Positions 27,971 through 37,056 of a stretch of 64,000 nt of DNA are shown here, one piece after another. A program made the position numbers and the translations under genes. The stretch is from assembly GCA_029547205.1 (NCBI GenBank), contig JAKPPT010000020.1, positions 62,001 through 126,000 of the forward strand. The letters run 5' to 3'. The notes under the pieces are model-generated. The model did not search any database. It was not told the origin of the DNA and saw only the letters and a program-made list of their open reading frames with translations. Positions within the stretch are counted from its first letter, which is position 1; each line of letters begins with the position of its first letter. The DNA comes from Spirochaetota bacterium. GTDB lineage: Bacteria; Spirochaetota; Spirochaetia; Treponematales; UBA12059.

Positions 27971-28361
27971 CCGGTGGAGACCGCAAAAAAACACCACTGA
28001 TAAACAGAATAAGACAAAAGATCGTTTTTCTGACGCCGCTACTGCAGAGAATAAAGTTCTTTTTGATGTGCCATCAGCGGTGTGTCCATATTGCAATCAA
28101 CCAATCTATGATATGTCCGCTGCCATTGAACACAGAGAAACGGGAGAGCCGGCACATTTTGATTGTGTTATTGATAGAATTTACAAGGTAGAAAATCTTG
28201 GTCCAAAAGAGCAGGTGCTCTATATGGGGAGCGGGGTTTTTGCAATTGTTGAGTTCAGTGACCATGTTAGAAATCATTTTACCATTAAACGCCGTATTGA
28301 ATGGGAAACATCAGAAGAACGAAAAGAATGGCGCTTAAAACTACAAAAGCATATCTATTGA
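27957..28361 (+). CDS. Conserved hypothetical protein with a Cys/His zinc-type motif
   Basis: The 134-residue protein has CPYCNQPIYD and, about 25 residues later, HFDCVIDRI, an arrangement (C-x2-C...H-x2-C) that could bind zinc. The rest is basic and helical at the C-terminus. Two adjacent ATGs (27954, 27957) are possible; GAGG at 27947-27950 is better spaced for the second. It is the last gene of the long operon. Function unknown. Confidence 0.72.
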   Translation: MPNYNRWRPQKNTTDKQNKTKDRFSDAATAENKVLFDVPSAVCPYCNQPIYDMSAAIEHRETGEPAHFDCVIDRIYKVENLGPKEQVLYMGSGVFAIVEFSDHVRNHFTIKRRIEWETSEERKEWRLKLQKHIY

Positions 28362-28393
28362 GTAACGAGCAATTGCACGAGAAAATTTAATTA

Positions 28394-28427
28394 AAGGGGC
28401 TGTCCAAGATTTTTTGGACAGCCCCTT
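28394..28427. terminator. Intrinsic terminator between convergent genes
   Basis: AAGGGGCTGTCCAA (28394-28407) pairs with TTGGACAGCCCCTT (28414-28427) around a 6-nt loop. The minus-strand tail TTTAATTAAATTTT is the better T-rich tail, favouring serS; the plus-strand operon also ends here. Confidence 0.85.
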
Positions 28428-28458
28428 GTGTATTTCTAGGGATAGTCAGTAATACTGG

Positions 28459-29736
28459 TTACTTTTTAGGTTTAATTCTATCAAAACCGCAGTAGGGAAC
28501 TAATGAAGCGGGTATGCGCACAGAGCCATCTGCTTCCTGAAAATTTTCGAGCAGCGCAACAATAGCCCGTGAACAGGCTATAGCAGTTCCATTGAGCATG
28601 TGAACAAACTTGTTTTTGCCATCATCATCCTTATAGCGAATGTTTAAGCGTCGAGCTTGATAATCAGTACAGTTAGATGTCGAAGTAACTTCTCCCCATT
28701 CACCACCATTTCTTCCTGGCATCCATGCTTCGAGATCCCATTTTCGGTATGCAGGAGCTCCGAGATCTCCGGTACAGGTATCAACGACACGGAAAGGAAT
28801 TTCTAAGCTGGAGAAAATTTCTTCTTCGATGAGTCTGAGCTCTTCATGATATTTGTCAGATTCTTCGGGTAGGCAATATACAAACATTTCCACTTTTGTA
28901 AACTGGTGTACCCGGTAGAGCCCTTTAGAAAATTGCCCGGCTGCGCCGGCTTCTCGTCTGAAACAGTGTGATACGCCGACGAGTTTTAAGGGCAGTTTAT
29001 CCTTTTGCAGGATTTCGTTAGCGTGGTATCCGCCCAGTGTTATTTCTGCAGTACCAATGAGACAGAGATCTTCGTCGTTTACCGTATACACATTGCTTTC
29101 TGAGCCGCGCGGGTTAAACCCAATTCCTTCGAGTATCTCCGTTTTAGCTAAATCTGGAGTAATAAACGGTACAAAGCCTTTAGCGATGAGCTTATCAAGT
29201 GCATATCGAACAAGTGCTAACTCTAAAATGACCCCTTCATTTTTAAGATAGTAGAATTTTGCTCCGGTGACACGTGCTGCGGTATCAAAATCGATAATAT
29301 CCAATTCAGAACCCAGCGTTACATGATCTTTTGGTGTGAATGAAAATGTTGGTACGGTTCCAATTCGTTTTACTTCGAGATTGTCTTTATCTTCTTTGCC
29401 AATGGGAGCTTCCGGATGCGCCATGTTGGGGATTTTTCTGAGTTCTGCTGTATACCGTGCTTCTTGATCCGCGAGCAGTGTTTCGAGCTGTGCAATTGAT
29501 TCTTTAATTGCTTTACCTTCTTCGATGAGTGTTGTGCGTTCTTGTGGTTCCAGCTTGCCTTTCATGGCTTCTGCTACTTCATTGCGGCGCTTACGTTTTT
29601 CTTCTAAGAGCTGTAAAGTCTGATTTCGTTCATCATAGAGTTTTACAGCAAGATCAGGGTCTGCCTGCATAAACCTATTCTTGATATTGGTTCGTACTGC
29701 ATCAAGATTTTCTTTGACAAATTTAATATCTAACAT
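28459..29736 (-). CDS. serS: Seryl-tRNA synthetase
   Basis: The 425-residue class II synthetase begins MLDIKFVKENLDAVRTNIKNR and has the N-terminal coiled-coil arm (about 30-105). Motif 2 is in GVSHCFRREAGAAGQFSKGLYRVHQFTKVE and motif 3 in LNGTAIACSRAIVALLENFQ. Length and motifs are normal. The gene appears to be transcribed from a promoter that ends 7 bp before the ATG, without a Shine-Dalgarno sequence. Confidence 0.96.
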   Translation of the reverse strand: MLDIKFVKENLDAVRTNIKNRFMQADPDLAVKLYDERNQTLQLLEEKRKRRNEVAEAMKGKLEPQERTTLIEEGKAIKESIAQLETLLADQEARYTAELRKIPNMAHPEAPIGKEDKDNLEVKRIGTVPTFSFTPKDHVTLGSELDIIDFDTAARVTGAKFYYLKNEGVILELALVRYALDKLIAKGFVPFITPDLAKTEILEGIGFNPRGSESNVYTVNDEDLCLIGTAEITLGGYHANEILQKDKLPLKLVGVSHCFRREAGAAGQFSKGLYRVHQFTKVEMFVYCLPEESDKYHEELRLIEEEIFSSLEIPFRVVDTCTGDLGAPAYRKWDLEAWMPGRNGGEWGEVTSTSNCTDYQARRLNIRYKDDDGKNKFVHMLNGTAIACSRAIVALLENFQEADGSVRIPASLVPYCGFDRIKPKK

Positions 29737-29743
29737 GCGAAGT

Positions 29744-29772
29744 ACTATACCCTGAAATACCGTTCACTGCAA
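29744..29772 (-). promoter_or_regulatory. Predicted leaderless promoter of serS
   Basis: On the minus strand TTGCAG (29767-29772), a 17-bp spacer and TATAGT (29744-29749) end seven bases before ATG 29736. No Shine-Dalgarno sequence is present in those seven bases. Confidence 0.55.
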
Positions 29773-29784
29773 CTGGCTTTGATA

Positions 29785-29813
29785 TTGAGTAATCATGTAA
29801 TGTTTGCTATGCT
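29785..29813 (+). promoter_or_regulatory. Possible near-leaderless promoter of the 29821 small gene
   Basis: TTGAGT (29785-29790), a 17-bp spacer and TATGCT (29808-29813) end seven bases before ATG 29821. The boxes are weak (four of six each). Its -35 box lies 13 bp from the -35 box of the divergent serS promoter. Confidence 0.35.
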
Positions 29814-29820
29814 TGCAACT

Positions 29821-30003
29821 ATGAAGCTGAATATTAATAATCGTGGTAATGGAGCGTGCCCATTATGCCTGTATGCCTGCAATTGTGTTTTGCATCGAAA
29901 GTTAAGGCTAGCGGTTGACACTGCAGAAGAGGCATTTAATGGAAACCCGGATGATGAGATACAGCTAGTTATTTATACCTGTCCCTATTTTAAGGAGCAT
30001 TAA
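29821..30003 (+). CDS. Small Cys-rich conserved hypothetical protein
   Basis: The 60-residue product has [15 protein letters not shown] near its start and a later Cys in [10 protein letters not shown], so it may bind a metal. The longest frame begins at TTG 29779. ATG 29821 is preferred because a promoter-like element ends 7 bp upstream and the earlier residues have no recognisable pattern. It lies just before prfA and is probably co-transcribed with prfA-prmC-rel. No family recognised. Confidence 0.55.
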   Translation: MKLNINNRGNGACPLCLYACNCVLHRKLRLAVDTAEEAFNGNPDDEIQLVIYTCPYFKEH

Positions 30004-30007
30004 TACT

Positions 30008-31072
30008 GTGCTTGACCGCCTGAACACTGTTACACAACGACTTGCAGAAATCGATGCGCTGATTGATGAAGGCAGCGTGCTGAGGGATCAAAAAAAATAC
30101 AAAGAGCTCATGAAAGAACGTGCCTATTGTGTACGGCTGCAAGAGGCATATCAGGAATACCTTTCAACTGAATCCCAATTGGTACAAGCACGTGAAATGG
30201 TGGAGACTGAGTCCGATCCTGAGCTTAAAAAAATGGCTCATGAAGAGGCTCGAATACTCGAAGCCCGACTCAATGAATTACAGGAAAAAATAACTGAACT
30301 CCTCATTCCTCCCGATCCTTTAAACGATAAAGGTATTATCATGGAAATACGAGCGGGAACCGGTGGGGATGAAGCTGCACTCTTTGCAGCTGATTTATTC
30401 CGCATGTATGGCCGCTATGCTGATAAAAAAGGCTGGAAGCTCGAAGTGATGAGTGCTAGCGAGACTGAACTGGGTGGTTATAAAGAAATAATTTTTTCTG
30501 TAAGTGGAGAAGGCGTTTATGGTCTCCTGCGGTATGAGAGCGGAGTACACCGCGTCCAGCGTGTGCCAGATACCGAGGCATCGGGACGAGTACACACGAG
30601 TGCAGTTACCGTTGCAGTATTGCCTGAAGTAGAAGAAACAGAAATAGAAATAAAACAGGAAGATTTACGCATTGATGTTATGCGGGCAGGTGGTCCTGGT
30701 GGTCAGTGTGTTAATACTACTGATTCTGCAGTACGAATTACACATTTGCCAACCGGTATAACCGTGCATTGCCAGGACGAAAAAAGTCAAATAAAAAATA
30801 AAGCAAAAGCAATGCGTATTCTTCGCTCTCGCTTGTTTGAGCTTGAAGAAGAAAAGAAGCAGGCAGAACGAGCTGAAACCCGTAAAAATCAAATAGGGAC
30901 AGGTGATCGCTCGGAACGCATTCGGACGTACAATTTTCCCCAGAACAGAGTTACCGATCACCGCATTGATTTGACACTCTATAAGCTGGACCTCTTTATG
31001 CTTGGTGATATTGAAGAGGTACTCACGGCATTAGCTATTAAACACAAGGAAGAAGCCCTCAAGGCTTCCTGA
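30008..31072 (+). CDS. prfA: Peptide chain release factor 1
   Basis: The 354-residue factor releases peptides at UAA and UAG. The catalytic GGQ is in [20 protein letters not shown] and the codon-recognition PxT tripeptide is PDT in [13 protein letters not shown], at the RF1 position. The N-terminal coiled region and the [20 protein letters not shown] segment are normal. It starts at GTG 30008, 5 bp after the small Cys protein, and is followed by prmC, which methylates the GGQ glutamine. Confidence 0.96.
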   Translation: MLDRLNTVTQRLAEIDALIDEGSVLRDQKKYKELMKERAYCVRLQEAYQEYLSTESQLVQAREMVETESDPELKKMAHEEARILEARLNELQEKITELLIPPDPLNDKGIIMEIRAGTGGDEAALFAADLFRMYGRYADKKGWKLEVMSASETELGGYKEIIFSVSGEGVYGLLRYESGVHRVQRVPDTEASGRVHTSAVTVAVLPEVEETEIEIKQEDLRIDVMRAGGPGGQCVNTTDSAVRITHLPTGITVHCQDEKSQIKNKAKAMRILRSRLFELEEEKKQAERAETRKNQIGTGDRSERIRTYNFPQNRVTDHRIDLTLYKLDLFMLGDIEEVLTALAIKHKEEALKAS

Positions 31073-31087
31073 GCATGGAGTAGAGCT

Positions 31088-31969
31088 ATGGCTTTCACTG
31101 CTGGTTCGCTCCTCAGGGAAGCAGGCAGAAAGCTGGCTGATGCAGGTTTTGAATCTGCTTCCCTTGATGCACAAATACTCCTTGCTCATGTCCTAAAAAG
31201 ATCACGTGAGTTTTTACTAATTCATAGTGATGTTGTATTGCAACAGCAGGAACAGGCAGAATTTGAATTGTTTGTCAATCGACGACTTGCAGGTGAAGCC
31301 ATTGCCTACATTGTTGGTGAAAAAGAATTTTTTAATTATAAATTTAAAATAACACCTTCAGTTCTAGTACCGAGGCCTGAAACCGAACTTCTCGTTGAGC
31401 ATACGCTAGTTTTTTTACAAAAAGTATTACAAAATATTTCTGATGAGCAGCAAAAAACTATACGGTACCATGATACCTGTACTGGCTCCGGTTGTGTAGG
31501 CATCAGTGTAAAAGCAATGCTTCCGCTTATCGATGTCAGTGTTTCAGATATTTCTAAAGATGCGCTTGCTGTTTGTAAAACAAACATGGTAGCAATAGTG
31601 GGGTACGAAATACCGTACTTTGAAAGTAATCTGCTCGATGCTGTTCCTGGAACATTTATGTGCATAACTGCAAACCCGCCCTATGTTTCAACTGATTACA
31701 CAAACATGCTTATGGAAAAAAAACTTAAAGAACCGCGAATAGCGCTTGATGGTGGAGTAGATGGACTGGATATTTATCGAAAGCTAATTCCAGACGCATA
31801 TAAAAAATTGCAGGAAGGCGGAGCACTTCTTGTGGAAATAGGTGAAGAACAGGCATTATCAGTATGTGAAATGTATTCCAAAACAGGTTTTACTGATATC
31901 ACAGTATATAAAGATCTTGCTGGACATGATCGAATTGTATTTGGAGTAAAAAATGAAGTACTCAGCTGA
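31088..31969 (+). CDS. prmC: Peptide chain release factor N5-glutamine methyltransferase
   Basis: The 293-residue SAM-dependent enzyme methylates the Gln of the GGQ motif in release factors. The catalytic NPPY motif (about 196, ITANPPYVS) and the SAM site YHDTCTGSGCVGISV are visible; the usual acidic residue opening the glycine loop reads DTCTGSG. The N-terminal helical domain fits PrmC. Directly downstream of its substrate gene prfA. Its stop overlaps the start of the rel gene by 17 bp. Confidence 0.93.
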   Translation: MAFTAGSLLREAGRKLADAGFESASLDAQILLAHVLKRSREFLLIHSDVVLQQQEQAEFELFVNRRLAGEAIAYIVGEKEFFNYKFKITPSVLVPRPETELLVEHTLVFLQKVLQNISDEQQKTIRYHDTCTGSGCVGISVKAMLPLIDVSVSDISKDALAVCKTNMVAIVGYEIPYFESNLLDAVPGTFMCITANPPYVSTDYTNMLMEKKLKEPRIALDGGVDGLDIYRKLIPDAYKKLQEGGALLVEIGEEQALSVCEMYSKTGFTDITVYKDLAGHDRIVFGVKNEVLS

Positions 31970-33959
31970 CAGTGGAAAAATTTTAGAGCTATTTAGCGGG
32001 CAGGAAAAAGAACAGATTCAACATGCACTGGCATATTCTGTAATGGTAGCTGGAAATAAGCTTCGAATATCAGGAGAGCCAGAAAGTGAACACCCTGTTC
32101 GGGTCGCCGGAATATTGGCTGATATGGGACTTGATGCTTATTCAATTATTGCAGCTCTGTTGCATCATGTTCAGCTTACTGATGAACACAAAAAGTATAT
32201 TGAAAGTAATTTTGGTAAAAAAATAGTAACATTTCTTGAAGATTTGCAAAAAATAGCTGAGGTGCATGCTAAAAATAAAACCATACAAGCAGCGGAAACT
32301 GTACGAAAAATACTTTTTGCAATGATAAAAGATATTCGCATTATCATTATTAAGCTGGCAGATAAGCTTGATAATATGCGTACGCTTAAATACCTCGAAG
32401 AAGAAGACCGGAAGCGAATTGCAGCAGAATGTATTGATATATTTGCTCCGCTTGCAGATCGGCTCGGTATCAGCTGGATGAAAGATGAACTGGAGGATCT
32501 ATCGCTTAAGGAATTAAATAATGATGCATATAAGCAAATTAAAGCGCTTGTTCAGGAAAAGAAAGATGAACGCGATAGGTTTCTTGAATCTGCAAAACAG
32601 GAATTACTTAATAAAGCTAAACAAGAAGGCTTACAGGTAGAAATTACCACGAGAGCAAAACACTTTTATTCTATATATCAGAAATTGCGGAAACGTTCAA
32701 AATCTGCAGATGAATTGTTTGATTTGTTAGGCTTACGTGTTTTTTGTGAGTCGCAAAATGATTGCTATACAATGTTAGGAATAATTCATACGCTCTGGAA
32801 ACCACTTGATGGTCGATTCAAAGATTATATTGCCATGCCAAAGTCAAATGGCTATCAAAGTTTACATACAACAGTGATTACTCAAAACGGTAAAATACTT
32901 GAAATCCAGATTCGAACATATGAAATGCATCAGGTTGCAGAGTTTGGTATTGCATCTCACTGGTTATATAAAAAAGGATCGACATCAGAAATTGTTGATG
33001 TAAGCAATCTGCCCATCATAAATAAAATGAAAAATTGGGCAACTATGCTCGAATCGGGTGAATATTTCTTGCAGGAAATCAAGCAGGAACTCTTAAAGGA
33101 TTCAATTATTCTCTTTACACCCAAAGGTGATGCAATAGAGCTTCCTGCTGGTTCAACCGCTCTGGATTTTGCTTTTGCCGTGCATACAGATGTAGGCATT
33201 CACTGTCATATGGCGAAAGCAAATGGTGCAATAGTTTCTCTGGTAACACCACTCGAAAATGCACAGGTAATAGAAATAGTTACAAGCCCTTCTGCTCATC
33301 CAAATATCAACTGGCTGCAATCGGTAAAGACATCTAAAGCTCGTTCCAAAATTCGGCAGTGGCTTATGAACAATGAACGTGTACTTGCGATTGAACATAA
33401 TATCGTTGCCAGCCGTCAAATCGATAAGCGTCAGCAGGAACAGCATAAACCACAGGAAACAACACCAGAAACCATACCACTTGAATTTACGGCTGAAGAG
33501 TACAAAAAAGAATTTGATCCCGATAAGGCGGGTATAACTGTACAGGGAGGAAAAGGATATCTCATCCGAATTGCATCATGCTGTAAACCTCGTGCTGGCG
33601 ATGAAATTATTGGATATATTTCACGAGGTCGAGGCATTATTGTTCATAGAAAGAGTTGCAGAAATCTACAGTATATTACCGAATTCCCTGAACGGGCTAT
33701 TCCTGTTCAGTGGGAGTCAATGCCTGAAACTCAGCACAGATTTTTTATTCGAGCTCACAAAACGTATAATCTTTTTTCTGAAATTGATAATGCCATTCGA
33801 AAAGATGGTGGCAAGCTGCTTGAAGGGAAATTTGAAATTGAACATGATCACCTTGCAGGCTATGTGCTCATCAGTCATAGCAATCCTGGTCAGCTAAAAC
33901 GTGCTGAAAAAAATATAAAGAAAATCCCATCAATTATTGAAATGCAGCGTATAGAATAA
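31953..33959 (+). CDS. RelA/SpoT family (p)ppGpp synthetase with disrupted hydrolase motif
   Basis: The 668-residue protein has an HD domain (about 20-180), a synthetase domain (about 230-350), a TGS domain (about 388-450) and a C-terminal ACT domain (about 595-668). The synthetase keeps YSIYQKLRKR and the RFKDYIAMPKSNGYQSLHT core, with the RxKD version found in bifunctional enzymes. The hydrolase site is altered: HD...ED is expected, but the sequence reads LLH71-H72-VQLTDE, and HN of the later motif is DN (KLADKLDNMRTL). The first His (H47) is present. Hydrolysis is therefore probably lost or changed. It is coupled to prmC. Confidence 0.92.
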   Translation: MKYSADSGKILELFSGQEKEQIQHALAYSVMVAGNKLRISGEPESEHPVRVAGILADMGLDAYSIIAALLHHVQLTDEHKKYIESNFGKKIVTFLEDLQKIAEVHAKNKTIQAAETVRKILFAMIKDIRIIIIKLADKLDNMRTLKYLEEEDRKRIAAECIDIFAPLADRLGISWMKDELEDLSLKELNNDAYKQIKALVQEKKDERDRFLESAKQELLNKAKQEGLQVEITTRAKHFYSIYQKLRKRSKSADELFDLLGLRVFCESQNDCYTMLGIIHTLWKPLDGRFKDYIAMPKSNGYQSLHTTVITQNGKILEIQIRTYEMHQVAEFGIASHWLYKKGSTSEIVDVSNLPIINKMKNWATMLESGEYFLQEIKQELLKDSIILFTPKGDAIELPAGSTALDFAFAVHTDVGIHCHMAKANGAIVSLVTPLENAQVIEIVTSPSAHPNINWLQSVKTSKARSKIRQWLMNNERVLAIEHNIVASRQIDKRQQEQHKPQETTPETIPLEFTAEEYKKEFDPDKAGITVQGGKGYLIRIASCCKPRAGDEIIGYISRGRGIIVHRKSCRNLQYITEFPERAIPVQWESMPETQHRFFIRAHKTYNLFSEIDNAIRKDGGKLLEGKFEIEHDHLAGYVLISHSNPGQLKRAEKNIKKIPSIIEMQRIE

Positions 33960-33960
33960 A

Positions 33961-33988
33961 AAAACTGCCCTCCATGGAGGGCAGTTTT
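33961..33988. terminator. Bidirectional intrinsic terminator
   Basis: AAAACTGCCCTCC and GGAGGGCAGTTTT form a 13-bp self-complementary stem centred at 33974-33975. On the minus strand seven T residues follow, serving the M16 genes; on the plus strand it ends the prfA-prmC-rel operon. Confidence 0.88.
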
Positions 33989-34041
33989 GTATCAATTTTG
34001 ATCTGTACTAGAAACTATGCAAGCACAGACCTTTAGAAAAT

Positions 34042-35442
34042 TCATTGTGCAGTAAACTTTGAGAAATTATCTTTGTTTACTGAATTCAGTGAAGCTTGAT
34101 CACTTACAACAATCCAGGTAATAGTGCCATTCACGAGTGTTTTATTAACTACTCGGATGACATCTTCTGGAGTAATTGCATTGATTTTGTCAGCAAGCCG
34201 CAGGTATTCATATGGATCATTAAAATAGATGAAACTCGATGCAAGCTGGCTACCTTGTTCGGCATTGGTAACCTGGTTGCCAAAGAATGTATTAATGTAC
34301 TTTGCCTTATAAGCACCGATAGTTTCGGTGAGCGGTGCATACTTATCACCCTTACCCTTAATGTTGAGTGTTTTTCCGGAAGCAAGCAATTTAATTGCCT
34401 GGTCAACCCAGAGCTTAGCGCTGCTTGGTTTATTGGTCTTAAATACTACGAGTGAACCGTAGCTATTTTTAAACCCATGTGCGTTTGCCCAAACCGAGTA
34501 GCATCCGCCATTGTCGGTGCGGACAATACTGAAAAGAAGCTCATTGAGAATAGAGTTTGCAAACTGTTGAACAAGAAAATCTTTATCGGTTACTGGTGCA
34601 ATGGGGTAGTCGCCGCGTACATGTGCAACACCGCGAGCATTTTTAAAGGGGACAAGCATTAAATCCGCTTTTGGGGTCCATTTGGGCACTTCAGGAATAG
34701 TAATATTTTTTTTCTGAATTTTCCCAAAAGTTGCTTCGAGATCTTTGAGCAGTGCAGCTTCATCAAAGTTACCGACAGCAACGATAAACAAACGCTCTGC
34801 TCCAATTGTTGCATTGTAGAAACTCTTGACATCATCGAGGGTCAAAGCGGTAATGGTTTGTACAGTACCCTTAGCTTCAATTGCATAGGGGTGTCCAGCA
34901 AACATTGCTTTGTGAAGTTCGGTAACTGTGAATTCATACTGATCGGTTGTCGATTTTTGTGCAGCGACTTTGAGATCATTCTGAACCTGCTTGAACATAT
35001 CCGGGAGCATACTCGGGTTCATAAAAACATCGGCAAATACAGGAAAGAGTTCTTTCCAGTATTTGTCCAGTGTATTGAGATCAAAAGTGGAATAGTCATA
35101 TCCGACTGCGCTGTATGAAATTGATGACGATTTTTCATACATGGTGCGTTTTAAGAATTCATAATTGTATTTTTCTGAACCGCGGGTCATTAATGCTAAG
35201 GTAAGCGCTTCAAGTCCAGCCTGTTCAGGCTTGAGCAGTGCAACACCGCCCTTCAGTACAATTTTAAGATTGTATACTTTATTAGCAGGATTCTTCTTAA
35301 TAATAACAGGTATCCCATTTGATAAGGTTTTAACTGTTATTGAGCCTTTATTGAGTTCATAAAATGATTGAGCCTGTCCAAAAACAGGCATAAGCAGGGT
35401 AAACACTGCTACAAGAATAATAATTTTTCTTAGTGCTTTCAT
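34042..35442 (-). CDS. Exported M16 (insulinase) family protein without the zinc-binding motif
   Basis: The 466-residue product has a signal peptide (MKALRKIIILVAVFTLL..GQAQS) and the M16 two-lobe fold: TVKTLSNGIPVIIKKN, then later FYNATIGAERLFIVAVGNFD. Where active M16 enzymes have HxxEH it reads AGLEALTLAL, so it cannot bind zinc. M16 enzymes often work as a catalytic/non-catalytic pair, and the active partner lies directly upstream with an ATGA overlap. ATG 35442 is preferred over 35457 because GGAG is well spaced and the signal peptide starts there. Confidence 0.85.
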   Translation of the reverse strand: MKALRKIIILVAVFTLLMPVFGQAQSFYELNKGSITVKTLSNGIPVIIKKNPANKVYNLKIVLKGGVALLKPEQAGLEALTLALMTRGSEKYNYEFLKRTMYEKSSSISYSAVGYDYSTFDLNTLDKYWKELFPVFADVFMNPSMLPDMFKQVQNDLKVAAQKSTTDQYEFTVTELHKAMFAGHPYAIEAKGTVQTITALTLDDVKSFYNATIGAERLFIVAVGNFDEAALLKDLEATFGKIQKKNITIPEVPKWTPKADLMLVPFKNARGVAHVRGDYPIAPVTDKDFLVQQFANSILNELLFSIVRTDNGGCYSVWANAHGFKNSYGSLVVFKTNKPSSAKLWVDQAIKLLASGKTLNIKGKGDKYAPLTETIGAYKAKYINTFFGNQVTNAEQGSQLASSFIYFNDPYEYLRLADKINAITPEDVIRVVNKTLVNGTITWIVVSDQASLNSVNKDNFSKFTAQ

Positions 35443-36905
35443 TTTGCATCTCTCCACCAGAAGGCATTTTCTTCTGTTATTGTAATAAATCCTGCATCAG
35501 CAAGTGATTTTTTTTCAGCAGCTACGTCATCAGGATTTGCTCGGATCACAATGATTTCAGTATTGTTAAGAACATACTTTGTAAGGAATGCTGCAATTTC
35601 CTTTTGAGTAACTTTTTTCATGTTTGGTACATAGCCAAAATAGTAATCGGTGGAAGCGACTGACCACCAGAATGAAAGGGTGCTCATAAAACCCTCTGGA
35701 TTTTCAAGACTGATAAGGTCATGATCCTCCATAATGGCTTTTACTGTATCATACTCTTTCCGAGCAAAATAGTTGGGATTAGAAACGATACTCTTAACTA
35801 CTTCATCGATTACAACAGGCTTAAAGTACTTGAGTGCCCGTTCTGCCATAGGAAGGTTCTGGTTCACAAAGAAATATGTTGAAAAGAAAATTTGTCCGCC
35901 ATCACGTTGTGTATAGTAGTATGCATTAATGTAATCTTTGTTATAGAGACCAGGAACTTTATCATTGATAGTGTTTTTGAATGCACCATCGGGGTTATCG
36001 ACAAGATATCCCCACACATCAGCAGCATAAGTTGCAGCAGGATCTGCAAGCACATCGGGTCCTCGGTATGAGATCTGCATGTACGCAATACCCTGTGGTA
36101 AGGAGTCATCGGGAATTACAAGGTAGAGCGGTTTTGTTACAGCAGGTGTTGGATGAGGAGGAAGGGGTTTTTTCCAAGGGTCAGCCCCTTTTTTCCAAGT
36201 CCCAAACCATTTTTTTACCATTTCGAGTACTGTTTTTGGATTAACATCACCAGATATGAAGATTGCGGCATTGTTTGGAATGTAGTAGGTGTTTTGGATG
36301 GTTCGCATTACTGCAGGGGTAGCAGAGCGGATTGCCTTTTCAAATCCTCCAACGTCGCGGCGCCAGGGGAATTTTGAGAACATGTATTTATTCATTGCAG
36401 CATTGTAAATATGATCCGGATCGCCAAGTTCTGCGTTTATTTCATTGACAACAACATCTTTTTCTATAGCAAGTTCTTCTGGGTCAAACAATGGTTCACG
36501 GATTGCCCATGACCAGAATTCAATGCCTGCATCTAGTTTTGAGGATGGCACGGTAAAATAGTAGGTAACATATTCAGTCGATGTTCCGCCATTCCATTCA
36601 GAAACGCCAAGATCAGTCATGGCTGCTGAAAATTCGGTTTCTGTTTTATATTTTGAATTGCCTTTGAACAAAAGATGTTCATAGAGATGAAAGAGACCTG
36701 CTGTTTCTGGTGTTTGTGTAATGGCACCGCAGCGGAATGTTATTTGAATTCTGGCTAACGGAACTGCATGGTTTTCAAGGATAAAAACCTCAAGTCCATT
36801 ATCCAGTGTGTACCGGGTAAGTCCCGGGAATGGAGTTGCCTGCGCAGCAAGCGGGATGGCAGCGATACATAGCATTGCCATCAGAGCAAGTACATAACGT
36901 TTCAT
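35439..36905 (-). CDS. Exported zinc metallopeptidase, M16 family (catalytic partner)
   Basis: The 488-residue product has a signal peptide (MKRYVLALMAMLCIAAIPLAAQA). The inverted zinc motif is in TAGLFHLYEHLLFKGNSKY (HLYEH), and the distal Glu ligand is probably in EKDVVVNEINAELGDPD. Downstream, YYIPNNAAIFISGDVN is the usual M16 segment. GGAGGT sits directly before ATG 36905, so that start is chosen over 36923. It is translationally coupled to an inactive M16 protein; together they probably form a periplasmic peptidase. Confidence 0.9.
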   Translation of the reverse strand: MKRYVLALMAMLCIAAIPLAAQATPFPGLTRYTLDNGLEVFILENHAVPLARIQITFRCGAITQTPETAGLFHLYEHLLFKGNSKYKTETEFSAAMTDLGVSEWNGGTSTEYVTYYFTVPSSKLDAGIEFWSWAIREPLFDPEELAIEKDVVVNEINAELGDPDHIYNAAMNKYMFSKFPWRRDVGGFEKAIRSATPAVMRTIQNTYYIPNNAAIFISGDVNPKTVLEMVKKWFGTWKKGADPWKKPLPPHPTPAVTKPLYLVIPDDSLPQGIAYMQISYRGPDVLADPAATYAADVWGYLVDNPDGAFKNTINDKVPGLYNKDYINAYYYTQRDGGQIFFSTYFFVNQNLPMAERALKYFKPVVIDEVVKSIVSNPNYFARKEYDTVKAIMEDHDLISLENPEGFMSTLSFWWSVASTDYYFGYVPNMKKVTQKEIAAFLTKYVLNNTEIIVIRANPDDVAAEKKSLADAGFITITEENAFWWRDAK

Positions 36906-37056
36906 ATTACCTCCATGGAGCAAAAAGCTGCTCCAGAATTATGGTTCACAAAAGAACCGCTACCATTGTAAATGAGAAAAAAGTAATCGTCAATAAAAAA
37001 TAAGAAAATAAAGTGATGTTGTAACACCTCTTATTCAAAAGTTGTACCGCGAGACA

